The notes beneath the pieces were generated by a model, which had not been told where the DNA came from, did not search any database, and was given only the letters and a program-made list of their open reading frames with translations. A DNA stretch of 58,617 bases, taken from Pirellulaceae bacterium (lineage in GTDB: Bacteria > Planctomycetota > Planctomycetia > Pirellulales > Pirellulaceae). Positions within the stretch are counted from its first letter, which is position 1, and every line of letters starts with the position of its first letter. The stretch covers positions 206,537 to 265,153 of the forward strand of contig JAHDXO010000004.1 in assembly GCA_023382975.1 (NCBI GenBank), in the 5' to 3' direction. The position numbers were made by a program, and so were the translations under genes. This document shows positions 9,290-18,007 of the stretch, in pieces.

Positions 9290-9308
9290 CGAATTCTCCT
9301 GAATTCGG
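9290..9308 (-). repeat. Degenerate REP-like hairpin behind padR
   Basis: CGAATTC-TCCT-GAATTCGG on the plus strand is a decayed copy of the CCGAATTC/GAATTCGG hairpin. It lies 13 bp past the stop codon of the PadR gene, in the same orientation relative to the gene as other copies. The stem is intact but the loop differs and the GTAG foot is lost. Confidence 0.6.
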
Positions 9309-9321
9309 GCAGGCGAGGATC

Positions 9322-9705
9322 TCAACTCGTCAGGGCGCGGCGAGCGGCCTTCAGCAGCGAGTTGATCCCGTCGCGGTAGTGTTCGAGCGTCGAAATCCAT
9401 TGCCGCAAACACTCTTCGCCGGTCGGAGTCAGTGCGTACGAGCGTTTCGCGGGCCCGGTGTCGGACAGAACCCAAGACGAAGCAACCATGCCCCGGGTTT
9501 CCAGACCTCGGAGCGCCCGGTAGACGCCGGACGGATCGGGTTTCTGCCCGTCGGACATCGCGAGTTCGCCGAGTCGTTCGGTCAGCCCATACCCATGCAG
9601 CGGACCTTCAGCCAGCACCACCAGGATCGCGGGCTGAATCAATTTGTCCAACGTCCGGCCGGCACAGGGACAGTCGTCCCAGGCCACTTGCGTTTCCACG
9701 TCCAT
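9322..9705 (-). CDS. PadR family transcriptional regulator
   Basis: 127 residues. The winged-helix domain spans about residues 18-95, with LDKLIQPAILVVLAEGPLHGYGL as helix 1 to 2 and PDPSGVYRALRGLETRGMV as the recognition helix. The C-terminal helix (about 100-125) is the PadR dimerisation helix. PadR proteins are mostly repressors responding to phenolics, drugs or envelope stress. The N-terminus has a CPCAG cysteine pair before the first helix, which could bind metal or sense redox state (inference). It sits 145 bp downstream of the TonB-receptor gene on the same strand, which makes that receptor a plausible target, but no operator is visible. Confidence 0.88.
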   Translation of the reverse strand: MDVETQVAWDDCPCAGRTLDKLIQPAILVVLAEGPLHGYGLTERLGELAMSDGQKPDPSGVYRALRGLETRGMVASSWVLSDTGPAKRSYALTPTGEECLRQWISTLEHYRDGINSLLKAARRALTS

Positions 9706-9850
9706 TCCGCCGCACTCACTTTCTACTTACCACCGCCACATGTTAGAAGCGTTGCCGAATTGCTGCTGGTTGTCAAGTGGCACCGGACCATCCCCACGCT
9801 CCGGCGAACACAGCGGCTGACGGGCCTGACGTTCGATTCACGACCGGTGC

Positions 9851-12079
9851 TCAGAAGGTCCAACCGGCCATCGCCCGGACGTCAAACGGGGATCCGGGGT
9901 AAACCCGCAATTCGTTGCTGGAACTGGCGGCGTAGTCGAGGTTGAAAAGGTTTTCGACGTAGACCAAGGCGTTCAGCCGTCCGCGCTGATAGTAGACGCC
10001 GCCATCCCAGCGCGTGTAAGAGGGCAAGAAAGCGTTGGCGGCCAGATTCGCCGTCCGCTCGTCGACGTAGACCAACCCCAGCCCCAATCCGAGCGTTTGA
10101 CAGCCGTCGTCGATCACGTTGTACCGCGACCAGAGGCTTCCCGAATTCAGAGGCACGTTCCTCTGCCGCTGCCCGAAGATCAGCGGCGTGCTGGGGTCGG
10201 TCAAACGGGTATCCGTGTAGGCGTAATTCGCCAGCAGGCTGAGCCTCTCGGTGACTTGGCCGGACAACTCGACCTCGGCGCCCTGCGATCGCTCCTCGCC
10301 AACCTGGAGAAACACGGGCAGTGGAAACGCGCCGGTATCCAGGAACGGCGCGTTCTCGCGAGTCACGTGGAATCCGGCAACATGCAGCACCAACTCATCG
10401 AGCAGGCGGGCTTTGATGCCTGCCTCGTAGCTTTCACCCAACTCGGCCCGAAGTGGATCGCCAGCAAACAGCAGCCCCTGACCGGTCGGCGGATTGAACG
10501 ACCGGCTGTAACTGAAATACGTCGACATCACATCCGGCACCGGCTGATACACGACGCCCACGCGCGGAGTCACCCGCTCGAACCGCTGGTTGATTTCGGG
10601 AAGCGGAAACGGCAAGCCAGCGATCGAACGTTCCGCCTGGAAGTCCATCGCGTCGAACCGCACCCCGGCCAGCAGTTGCCATTGACTGGTGATCTCGATC
10701 AGATCCTGCAGGTAGTAGCCGTGTCGCACCTGGCGAAAGACGGGAACCTCCGATGCGAACAGGGGAGGGAGAGTCGGCGGATTGAGGTACACCGGATTGC
10801 TCACATCGAATCCCGGCTCGGCCATGACCGACTGGCTGAAGGCCGAATCCGAGTTGAAATAGACCTGTTCGGTCCCGGCCAACAACCGGTGCATCATTCC
10901 CCCGAGGCAGACCTCGCCCGCCACGTTCACGATCAGCGATGTGCTGCTTTCCTGAGTGTCCAGCGATTCGCGGTCGCGAACGAAAAAGTTCGGAGCCAGC
11001 GTGGGAAGAAAGGCGCCGGTTTGAGACTGGGAGAAGTCATAGAACCCCGTGAACGCCCCCAGATAGACCGTCCAATCGTCCGCAAAGCGATGCTCCAGCA
11101 CCAGCGACGTGCGGTAGTCCATGCCGTCGTTGAAGTCACTGGCGGGTTCACCCACGTAGCGGCTGCTAGGCAACGCCAGCGGATTCCCGCCGACGGACGG
11201 CATCCCCAAGTCGCCCTGACGCCGGTTCCTGAGCACTTCGGCTTCCCAGGTCACCATCGTGTTCTCGCCCGCCAGCCAACGCATGGACGGTGCCAGCAGA
11301 TACCGCTCGGTGTAGCCGAAGTCACGGAACGAATCGGCGTTCTCGTAGGCTCCGTTAAACCGGTACAACAGCGAACCACCGTTGTTGACATAGCCGTTAC
11401 TGTCCAACGTGTAGCGGTCCAATCCAAAGCTGCCAAACTGGAAATCGAACCGTGAGAACTGATCGTCGATCGGCTTCTTGGTAATGAAGTTCACCGTCCC
11501 CGACGGCGCCGCCGATCCGTACAGCACCGACGCCGGCCCCTTGAGGAACTCGACCCGCTCGATGTTCGCGAAATCCCGCGGGTTGTAGGTGGGGTCCAGA
11601 AAGCCGTTCCTGCGGAAATCGCGATTGCGCACCTCCAGCCCGCGCAGGAAGAACCGATCGCCAAATTGATCATCGCCGACGGCAATGGCCGACGGCACGT
11701 TCCGCAACGCCTCGGTGACGTTCAGAATCTGCTGTTCCCGGATCGTGGCGGGCGTGAGCGCATCGACCGTCAACGGCAATTGAAACTCGGGTACGTCGAT
11801 CAACGTGCCCGTGGTCGTCGATTCGGCGCGATAGCCAATAGCCGCCGGGCTGCTGAACATCGATCGCTCCAGCAGCGACGAGATCCCCGGCTCCGCGAAC
11901 GCCGGTTCGAAACCTAAGTCCGTATCGCTCGGCGGCAAGGCATCCGCCTCGACCACCGTCTCGGGAACCGAGGGCGGAGTCGCCGGGGCTTCCGCCGCCC
12001 AGGCTAATCCGCAAGCAAAGATTGCCCAGACACTCAAGATCCCCAGTGGTCTCGCGACAATCCGCCTGTCCGGCACCAT
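9851..12079 (-). CDS. TonB-dependent siderophore receptor
   Basis: 742 residues, the usual length for a FhuA/FpvA-type receptor. It imports ferric siderophores across the outer membrane using TonB energy. A signal peptide is at residues 1-28 (cut near AWAAEA). The plug domain follows (about 95-210: QILNVTEALRNVPSA, RGLEVRNRDFRRNGF, IERVEFLKGPASVLYGSAAPSG), then a 22-strand barrel ending in the aromatic residue Phe (AMAGWTF), as needed for outer-membrane assembly. The start ATG 12079 is set by a strong GGAGGT five bases upstream. Regulation by Fur is expected for the family, but no clear Fur box was found in 12080-12260. No ABC transporter or siderophore synthesis genes are nearby. The ligand is unknown. 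Confidence 0.93.
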   Translation of the reverse strand: MVPDRRIVARPLGILSVWAIFACGLAWAAEAPATPPSVPETVVEADALPPSDTDLGFEPAFAEPGISSLLERSMFSSPAAIGYRAESTTTGTLIDVPEFQLPLTVDALTPATIREQQILNVTEALRNVPSAIAVGDDQFGDRFFLRGLEVRNRDFRRNGFLDPTYNPRDFANIERVEFLKGPASVLYGSAAPSGTVNFITKKPIDDQFSRFDFQFGSFGLDRYTLDSNGYVNNGGSLLYRFNGAYENADSFRDFGYTERYLLAPSMRWLAGENTMVTWEAEVLRNRRQGDLGMPSVGGNPLALPSSRYVGEPASDFNDGMDYRTSLVLEHRFADDWTVYLGAFTGFYDFSQSQTGAFLPTLAPNFFVRDRESLDTQESSTSLIVNVAGEVCLGGMMHRLLAGTEQVYFNSDSAFSQSVMAEPGFDVSNPVYLNPPTLPPLFASEVPVFRQVRHGYYLQDLIEITSQWQLLAGVRFDAMDFQAERSIAGLPFPLPEINQRFERVTPRVGVVYQPVPDVMSTYFSYSRSFNPPTGQGLLFAGDPLRAELGESYEAGIKARLLDELVLHVAGFHVTRENAPFLDTGAFPLPVFLQVGEERSQGAEVELSGQVTERLSLLANYAYTDTRLTDPSTPLIFGQRQRNVPLNSGSLWSRYNVIDDGCQTLGLGLGLVYVDERTANLAANAFLPSYTRWDGGVYYQRGRLNALVYVENLFNLDYAASSSNELRVYPGSPFDVRAMAGWTF

Positions 12080-12796
12080 GGCATACCTCCAAATCGACGT
12101 CTGTTACGCATATCTACCCGACAACCGGGAAAACGAGCGCCAGCGGCGCAACCGCTACCACTGTTCTTCGGCATCGAATCGGAGGTTACTATAGGACAAC
12201 TGCATATATCAGGACCGCAACGAGAAGCAGGTCGGAACCAGCACCTGTGGATCGCTGACATTGGGCGGAACGGGAATGAACGGATCGACGGTCGGCGCTA
12301 CGTTGTGTGCCGCCGGAAATCCGCGGGCCGGCGATGCCGGAAGTGGTCCATCGATACGCTCTGCGATCGACGCGCTGAATTGACCCGCTCGGTGCGGAGG
12401 AAGGCAGACTTCGGCGAACGTGACCGGTGGTTGGGGGTCGGCGGACCGGCAAGTTTCCAGATCATTGCCTTCGACTTTTCGCCCCACAAACCTCTTTGTC
12501 CGCCGCCGATGACATAGCGAAACTGGAACGGGATACATAGACCCCAAACGCGACTTCCGACTCGCACCCACATCACAAAAAACAAAATGATTGCGACTTG
12601 TTTGACAGTCCCTTCGCAATTATAAAATCTCGACACTTCCGTTCGACTGTCCTGTGCGAGAATCTCGCCGGTCGAGATGTTCGTACTGCCCACGTTTCGG
12701 CTGGGCGACTATTTGTGAAGCACGAACGCCAAGGTTCATCCAACCAACTCCGGAAATTTTCCGATAGATGGTCACGTTAATGTAAATAGCTGGTGC
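12080..12796. other. 717-bp non-coding stretch between divergent genes
   Basis: Lies between the TonB receptor (minus) and the ECF sigma gene (plus). Open frames on the minus strand (for example 12298-12693) give basic, low-complexity peptides with no recognisable family, and I do not call them. The part at 12580-12640 is AT-rich and contains TTGACA at 12602-12607 and TATAAAAT at 12621-12628. Their 13-bp spacing is too short for a standard sigma-70 promoter, so a promoter for the sigma gene is only suggested. No riboswitch or RNA gene was recognised. Confidence 0.5.
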
Positions 12797-13390
12797 ATGA
12801 TGTCTGAAGGCATCGTTTCGACTTCGGATGGGCTACTTGAACGAGCCAAGGCGCAAGATCCAGCCGCTTGGCAACGGCTGCGGGATTTGTACGCGCCGCT
12901 GGTCTACCGCTGGTGTCGCAGAGCGAACGTACCGGTCGAAGATTCGGGGGATATCGGGCAAGAGGTGTTTCTGGCTGTCGCGAGAGGCCTAAACACATTC
13001 CGCCGCAATCAACCAGGGCACTCGTTTCGGGCTTGGTTGCGAAGTATCACGCGCAGCAAGATTGTGGATTGGTTGAGGCGGACGCGGACATGGAACATCA
13101 ATGGGACGGGTGGCGACCTGGCAACGAATGAAGCCGCACCGGACTGGTTGGACGCACCGAGTGCGGACGAGAACATCGAAGAGGAAGGGCTGTTGTACCG
13201 ACAAGCGGTTCAAATCATCTCGCGGGACTTTCCTGCCTGGTACGCCGAGGCGTTCTTCCGTCTGGTGCTCGACGAGGCAACGCCTCGGGATGTGGCAGCA
13301 GATTTGGGCCTCCGCACGAGTGCGGTGTACAACGCCAAAGCACGCGTCTTGCGTCGTCTGCGGGAAGAATTCGCTGATTTGGTGCAATGA
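12797..13390 (+). CDS. ECF RNA polymerase sigma factor (kinase-linked group)
   Basis: 197 residues. Sigma region 2 is at about 15-90 (LRDLYAPLVYRWCRRANV, DIGQEVFLAVARGL, FRAWLRSITRSKIVDWLRR) and region 4 at about 135-195 (ATPRDVAADLGLRTSAVYNAKARVLRRLR). ECF factors direct polymerase to a small stress or surface regulon. Only 12 bp separate its stop from the next gene, a membrane Ser/Thr kinase with an anti-sigma-like zinc finger, so the two are almost surely co-transcribed. This pairing is known for planctomycete ECF groups. Two ATGs are adjacent (12797, 12800) with no strong ribosome site, so the start could be either. Confidence 0.93.
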   Translation: MMSEGIVSTSDGLLERAKAQDPAAWQRLRDLYAPLVYRWCRRANVPVEDSGDIGQEVFLAVARGLNTFRRNQPGHSFRAWLRSITRSKIVDWLRRTRTWNINGTGGDLATNEAAPDWLDAPSADENIEEEGLLYRQAVQIISRDFPAWYAEAFFRLVLDEATPRDVAADLGLRTSAVYNAKARVLRRLREEFADLVQ

Positions 13391-13402
13391 GAGCAGCGCG
13401 TC

Positions 13403-15553
13403 ATGTCCATCGATCCACAACTCGACGAACCAGGAGGTTGTCCCAGCCAGGCCGAGTTGGCGGCCTATCTGGACGGTGCGTTACCCGGGGAGTCGTCGGA
13501 GCGGATCGCGACTCACATCGAAACCTGCCAGTCTTGTGAAACGGCCTTGTCGGCCCTGCATCCTGGCGCCGACGACTTCGCTGTAACGCTGCGACAGCGG
13601 ATGACCCGATCCCCAGAGCAATTCGACGACGGGTTCGGCAAGTTCGAACAACAGGTGCGGCACGTCGGCGCGGTGGTGCAGGAGCAACCCTCAGTAGCCG
13701 CGCCCGCCGCGCTGCCGAAACAGTCGGCGAGATTGGGAGCGTACCGTCTGTTAGGACATCTCGGCAAAGGCGGTATGGGGCAGGTGTTCCTGGCCGAGCA
13801 TGTCCACTTGAAACGCACTGTCGCCTTGAAGATTCTACCCCCGGAGCGGGCGAACGATCCGGTCGTGCTGCGCCGGTTCTACCGCGAAATGGAAGCGATC
13901 GGCCGACTGGAGCATCCCAACGTGGTGCGGGCGCGGGACGCTGGCGAAGCGGAGGGATACCATTTTCTGGTCATGGATTACGTGCCGGGAATCGATCTGC
14001 GCGGGCTGTTGGCCGCCTCGGGGCCCTGGACGGTGGCGGATGCTTGCGAGGCCATGCGGCAGACCGCATTAGGACTGGAGTACATTCGCCAAAACGAGCT
14101 GGTGCATCGAGACATCAAACCGGCGAATCTGATCGTGACACGTGCTGGCCGCGTGAAGATTCTGGATCTGGGACTGGCCCGACTGCGTCGGCCCGATGGG
14201 GATGGGTCGCAGTTGACCGGCTCGGACGCGGGATTGGGCACGTACGACTTCATCGCACCGGAGCAGATCCGGCGCGCGTCCGCTGTTGACATCCGCGCGG
14301 ACCTGTACAGTGTCGGTTGCACGCTGTACGCGCTGCTGGCGGGACGCCCACCGTTTCACGATCGCGCCGTGTACGAAAAGCTGTTCGCTCACTGTAATGA
14401 TCCCGTCCCGCCCTTGTCGGAGAAAAGGTCGGGCGTTCCCGAATCGCTGCTGGCCATCCTGAATTCGCTGCTGGCGAAATTGCCCGCGGATCGCTTCGAG
14501 AATCCGGCACTGCTGGGCCAAGCGTTAACGCCCCTGTGCGAAGGCCACCGCTTGAGCGAACTGGCCGCTCAGCACGTCGCGGCCGACGCCCCCGCGGATA
14601 TCGACGAGACGGACGAGTGGCTCAGTACCAGCGTCCACGACGATACGGATCGGAGGATCGCAGGCAATAAGGCCGGAATCGGCGCGAGGCCGGAGCCAAC
14701 TCGATCACGCCGCACCGTTTGGCTGACTTGGGGGCTCGCAATCGCGAGTTGCATCTTATTGACGGTGGCGGGTGGGGTTTACGGCCCTGAGCTGGCGTTG
14801 CGCTGGCTGCCCGGTCGAGGCCCTTCTTCTCCTTCGGTGCCCTCGCCCACTCCCGAACAACTTCAACTGCAACGCCCCAATCTGGATGCCGTCCCGTTGA
14901 ACCGCTGGGTGCGTCTGCTGGAATTCGAACCTCGCGAAGTCTTCTGGCCGCAAGACGGTCTGTCGAATTGGTTCTACAGCCCGCAGCAAGAGCAGATCAC
15001 TCTGCAATCCAACCATATTGGACTGTTGGAACTGGGGGAAGTTCATCGAGCCAACTATCGAATTCAAATCGGGCTCCAACAACCACGCTGGGACGGAGGA
15101 ATCGGAGTCTTTTTTGGCTTGCACCCAACAACGGTCGACGACCGTCCCGGGCTGACGTATCAGTTCTTGATGCTGACTTGCCCTCGACGCGATGGGGCCA
15201 ACCGTGAGTATCGGTTGACCCGCGGGATCGAGCGTGTGTTCGTTTCCGACGCTCAAGAACGGCAGTTTCAGTCGCAACAGTTGATGAGTGAAAACGTCGA
15301 CGTGACGCAGGGCGAGCAGATTTTTGAACTGTGCGTGGAGAACCACGATTTGAAGGCAATCTTGTGGAATGGCAAAGTGCTGAGCCGGATTCACACCGTG
15401 CTGGCTGGCCATTCATTCACCGAGGAGGACTTTGTGGGTGGGTTCGGGGTGGTTGCCCAGACGACCAGCGGGACGGTGCGCGAAGCCCGATTCATGGCGA
15501 CCGCTACGTTGCGTTCCGCGCATGCGGACGAGACTTCGAAGCAATCGCCATGA
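13403..15553 (+). CDS. Membrane Ser/Thr protein kinase with N-terminal anti-sigma-like zinc finger
   Basis: 716 residues. Residues 10-50 form a zinc-finger helix domain of anti-sigma type (CPSQAELAAYLDGALP, then HIETCQSC). A Hanks-type kinase runs from about 113 to 390: GKGGMG loop, VALKIL lysine, VHRDIKPAN catalytic Asp (about 236), DLG in place of DFG (about 255), and APEQ. One membrane helix (about 440-462, WLTWGLAIASCILLTVAGGV) places the last 230 residues outside the cytoplasm. That part is a jelly-roll-like domain with LLEFEPREVFWPQDGLSNWFY and IGVFFGL, which I cannot assign firmly. Likely job: an outside signal alters the kinase or zinc finger, which releases or phosphorylates the ECF factor encoded just upstream. 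Both catalytic Asp residues are present, so it should be active. Confidence 0.92.
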   Translation: MSIDPQLDEPGGCPSQAELAAYLDGALPGESSERIATHIETCQSCETALSALHPGADDFAVTLRQRMTRSPEQFDDGFGKFEQQVRHVGAVVQEQPSVAAPAALPKQSARLGAYRLLGHLGKGGMGQVFLAEHVHLKRTVALKILPPERANDPVVLRRFYREMEAIGRLEHPNVVRARDAGEAEGYHFLVMDYVPGIDLRGLLAASGPWTVADACEAMRQTALGLEYIRQNELVHRDIKPANLIVTRAGRVKILDLGLARLRRPDGDGSQLTGSDAGLGTYDFIAPEQIRRASAVDIRADLYSVGCTLYALLAGRPPFHDRAVYEKLFAHCNDPVPPLSEKRSGVPESLLAILNSLLAKLPADRFENPALLGQALTPLCEGHRLSELAAQHVAADAPADIDETDEWLSTSVHDDTDRRIAGNKAGIGARPEPTRSRRTVWLTWGLAIASCILLTVAGGVYGPELALRWLPGRGPSSPSVPSPTPEQLQLQRPNLDAVPLNRWVRLLEFEPREVFWPQDGLSNWFYSPQQEQITLQSNHIGLLELGEVHRANYRIQIGLQQPRWDGGIGVFFGLHPTTVDDRPGLTYQFLMLTCPRRDGANREYRLTRGIERVFVSDAQERQFQSQQLMSENVDVTQGEQIFELCVENHDLKAILWNGKVLSRIHTVLAGHSFTEEDFVGGFGVVAQTTSGTVREARFMATATLRSAHADETSKQSP

Positions 15554-15670
15554 CGTCACACGCTGGTTACTCCCGACGACTCCCCGTGATCGACGTACTT
15601 TGGTTGCGGCGAAAAGCCGCATTGTGCAATCGTGTTTCTTGGCAACTTTTTTCACATGCAGGAGCAAGAC

Positions 15671-16528
15671 ATGGCTGAAAAGGATCCTATTCGAATTCTG
15701 GCCGAAGTGGAGATCGATGAACCCGCACCCGGCGCTACGGTGATGCTGACGGACGGTAGGACGATCTCGGTAGAGGGTCGCGTTCCAAGCGGAGACATCC
15801 CGAGAGTCCGGCTCTTCGTGCATCCGCCGAGCGAGGAACCCGACTTAAGCGGCAATGACCCGAATGTACCCTACGTCGAGGGTGAGGTCGTCGACAACCA
15901 CTTCGCGGCCTCCTCGGTAGGAAATGCACGCGGCAGTCTTGCCGGCAACGTAGTTAACCGATTGACCATCTGGAAGTATCAGGATAACCAGTGGCAGCTA
16001 GATACGACGGTGGATTTTCTGGGCCAGCACGCTGCCGAGCAAACCGTGACCGTCTCCGCCAAGAACTGTGTGATGTTCGCCTGGGCACCGGAAGGGTACA
16101 TCGGACCGGAGATTAGGCCGGAACTTGAGCGGGAAGCTGGGGACTTGTACCGACCAATTCGAGTTCAAGTGCCCGCCGGTGCGACGGGAGTCACGATCAG
16201 CGCCCAAGGTTCGTGGACGCACCATCCACCGCTCGGCGGCCCCGAGACATCGGGACCAGATGGAAGAGATCCCATTGAGGAAACACGGAGTGCGTATCAA
16301 GACGCGGCTTACGGGTCGCAGAACATTCCTCTGCCCAATACGAATCTGAACCGTCTGATCGCTCTCCGCCAGCCAGGTCCCGACACGCCTGGAAGTATAG
16401 ATCTGCTGGGTGAGGCCGAGACGTTCCTGGACGTGGATGGCGACACGAAATTGTTCCTCGGATTCCACGACGGTTATCATTGGGCGAACAACGCGGGCGA
16501 GGCCACCGTGACGCTCGGCTGGTCGTAG
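15671..16528 (+). CDS. Protein with PA-IL (LecA-like) lectin domain at C-terminus
   Basis: 285 residues from ATG 15671, chosen because AGGAG lies ten bases upstream; the longer open frame from 15632 has no better site. There is no signal peptide. Residues 1-140 are beta-rich with repeated charged loops and no family I recognise. Residues about 160-285 look like the PA-IL galactose-binding lectin fold: VPAGATGVTISAQGSW, GPDGRDP, NRLIALRQPGP, then FLGFHDGYHWANNAGEATV. The last matches the NDxxxxNNSG calcium/galactose loop of LecA, with Ala for Ser. Sugar binding is inferred. It follows the kinase gene by 117 bp on the same strand, so it may be a target of, or partner in, the ECF/kinase circuit. 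Confidence 0.7.
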   Translation: MAEKDPIRILAEVEIDEPAPGATVMLTDGRTISVEGRVPSGDIPRVRLFVHPPSEEPDLSGNDPNVPYVEGEVVDNHFAASSVGNARGSLAGNVVNRLTIWKYQDNQWQLDTTVDFLGQHAAEQTVTVSAKNCVMFAWAPEGYIGPEIRPELEREAGDLYRPIRVQVPAGATGVTISAQGSWTHHPPLGGPETSGPDGRDPIEETRSAYQDAAYGSQNIPLPNTNLNRLIALRQPGPDTPGSIDLLGEAETFLDVDGDTKLFLGFHDGYHWANNAGEATVTLGWS

Positions 16529-16564
16529 GGCTCCGCTTGATTCTTCACCGCGCGGACGGCCTCG

Positions 16565-18007
16565 TTAGGCCAGGATCTCCCGCACCACGCGGCCGTGGAC
16601 GTCGGTCAGGCGGAAGTCGCGGCCGGCGTGGTGGTGGGTCAGACGCTCGTGGTCCAGACCCAGGCAGTGCAGGATGGTGGCTTGGATGTCGTGGATGTGG
16701 ACGGGGTTTTCGGTGACGTGGAATCCCAGGTCGTCGGTGGCTCCGAACGTAAAGCCGTGACGGACGCCGCCGCCGGCCATCCACATCGAGAACGCTTGCG
16801 GGTGGTGGTCGCGTCCGAGCGAGCGGCCGAGCGCCGGATTGGTCTCGACCATCGGCGTCCGGCCGAATTCGCCACCCCAGATCACCAGCGTGTCGTCCAA
16901 CATGCCGCGTTGCTTCAGATCGGCAACCAGCGCGGCGCTGGCTTGGTCCGTGGCGGCGCAGTTGCGTTTCACGTTGCCCGACACGTCGCTGTGCGCGTCC
17001 CAGCCTTCGTGGTAGATGTTGACGAACCGCACGCCGCGCTCGAGCATCCGCCGGGCCAGCAGACACGCGCGGGCAAACGACGGCTGGCCGGGATCGCAGC
17101 CGTACAGATCAAGCGTCGCTTGCGTCTCGCTGCTCAGATCCATCAGCTCGGGCGCGGACGTCTGCAGCCGGAACGCCATCTCGTAGGATGCGATCCGCGT
17201 GGCGATCTCCGGATCGCCTTCGGCCGCCAACCGACGCTGGTTCAATTGGCGGATCAGTTCCAGGGAATCCTGCTGCAAGCGCGCGTCGAAGCCCGGCGGA
17301 CTGGCGACGTTCAGGATCGGATCGCCCTGGTTGCGGAATCGCACGCCGGTGTAGAGCGTCGGCAGAAAGCCGCTGGACCACAGCGCCGCGCCGCCGCTGA
17401 TCCCGGCCCCGGTGGACATGACGACGAAGGCGGGCAACTCTTGTGTCTCGGCGCCCAGCCCGTACAGCACCCACGAGCCCAGACTGGGGCGGCCGGGTTG
17501 CGCGAACCCGCTGTTGAAGAAGATCTGCGCCGGCGCGTGGTTGAACTGGTCGGTGTGAACCGAACGGAGGATGCACACGTCATCGACCACATTGGCCAGA
17601 TGCGGCAGCATCTCCGACAGTTCCGCGTCCGACTGGCCGTGGCGGGCGAAGGCGTACTGCGGCCCCAACACCGCGGCGTCCGGACGGATGAAGGCGTAAC
17701 GCTGGCCGCCGATGACCGACGGCGGCAGCGGCCTGCCCTCCAGTCGCTTCAATTCGGGCTTGTGATCGAATAATTCGAGTTGACTGGGCGCGCCGGCCAT
17801 AAACAGATGGATCACCCGCTTGGCCCGCCCGGCGAAATGCGGCTGCTTCGGCGCCAGCGGATGGTCGGCCGCCGGCGCCGCGGCGGCGCTCGTGCGAAAG
17901 GCGTCGGTCAGCAGCCCGGCCAGCGCCAGTTTGCCCAAGCCGACTCCGCAATCGCGGAAGAAATGGCGGCGAGTCACGTCGCGGCAGAGTCTCGATGGTG
18001 CGTTCAT
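16565..18007 (-). CDS. DUF1501 family protein (Tat-exported)
   Basis: 480 residues. ATG at 18007 is preceded by a Tat signal in the translated N-terminus (TRRHFFRDCGVGLGKLALAGLL). The remainder is the DUF1501 domain, a member of the alkaline phosphatase/sulfatase superfamily by fold: MAGAPSQLELFDHKP near the start, ARRMLERGVRFVNIYHEGWDAH in the middle and TLVIWGGEFGRTP before GRDHHP near the end. These proteins are hugely expanded in planctomycetes, and the biochemical activity is not established. The start overlaps the stop of the DUF1553 gene by four bases (ATGA), so the two are translationally coupled, which is the standard pairing. Confidence 0.95.
   Translation of the reverse strand: MNAPSRLCRDVTRRHFFRDCGVGLGKLALAGLLTDAFRTSAAAAPAADHPLAPKQPHFAGRAKRVIHLFMAGAPSQLELFDHKPELKRLEGRPLPPSVIGGQRYAFIRPDAAVLGPQYAFARHGQSDAELSEMLPHLANVVDDVCILRSVHTDQFNHAPAQIFFNSGFAQPGRPSLGSWVLYGLGAETQELPAFVVMSTGAGISGGAALWSSGFLPTLYTGVRFRNQGDPILNVASPPGFDARLQQDSLELIRQLNQRRLAAEGDPEIATRIASYEMAFRLQTSAPELMDLSSETQATLDLYGCDPGQPSFARACLLARRMLERGVRFVNIYHEGWDAHSDVSGNVKRNCAATDQASAALVADLKQRGMLDDTLVIWGGEFGRTPMVETNPALGRSLGRDHHPQAFSMWMAGGGVRHGFTFGATDDLGFHVTENPVHIHDIQATILHCLGLDHERLTHHHAGRDFRLTDVHGRVVREILA

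Noticed and set aside
12209..12693. Overlapping minus-strand frames of 131 and 136 residues
   Set aside because: No family, no ribosome site, basic low-complexity peptides; could not be supported as genes.
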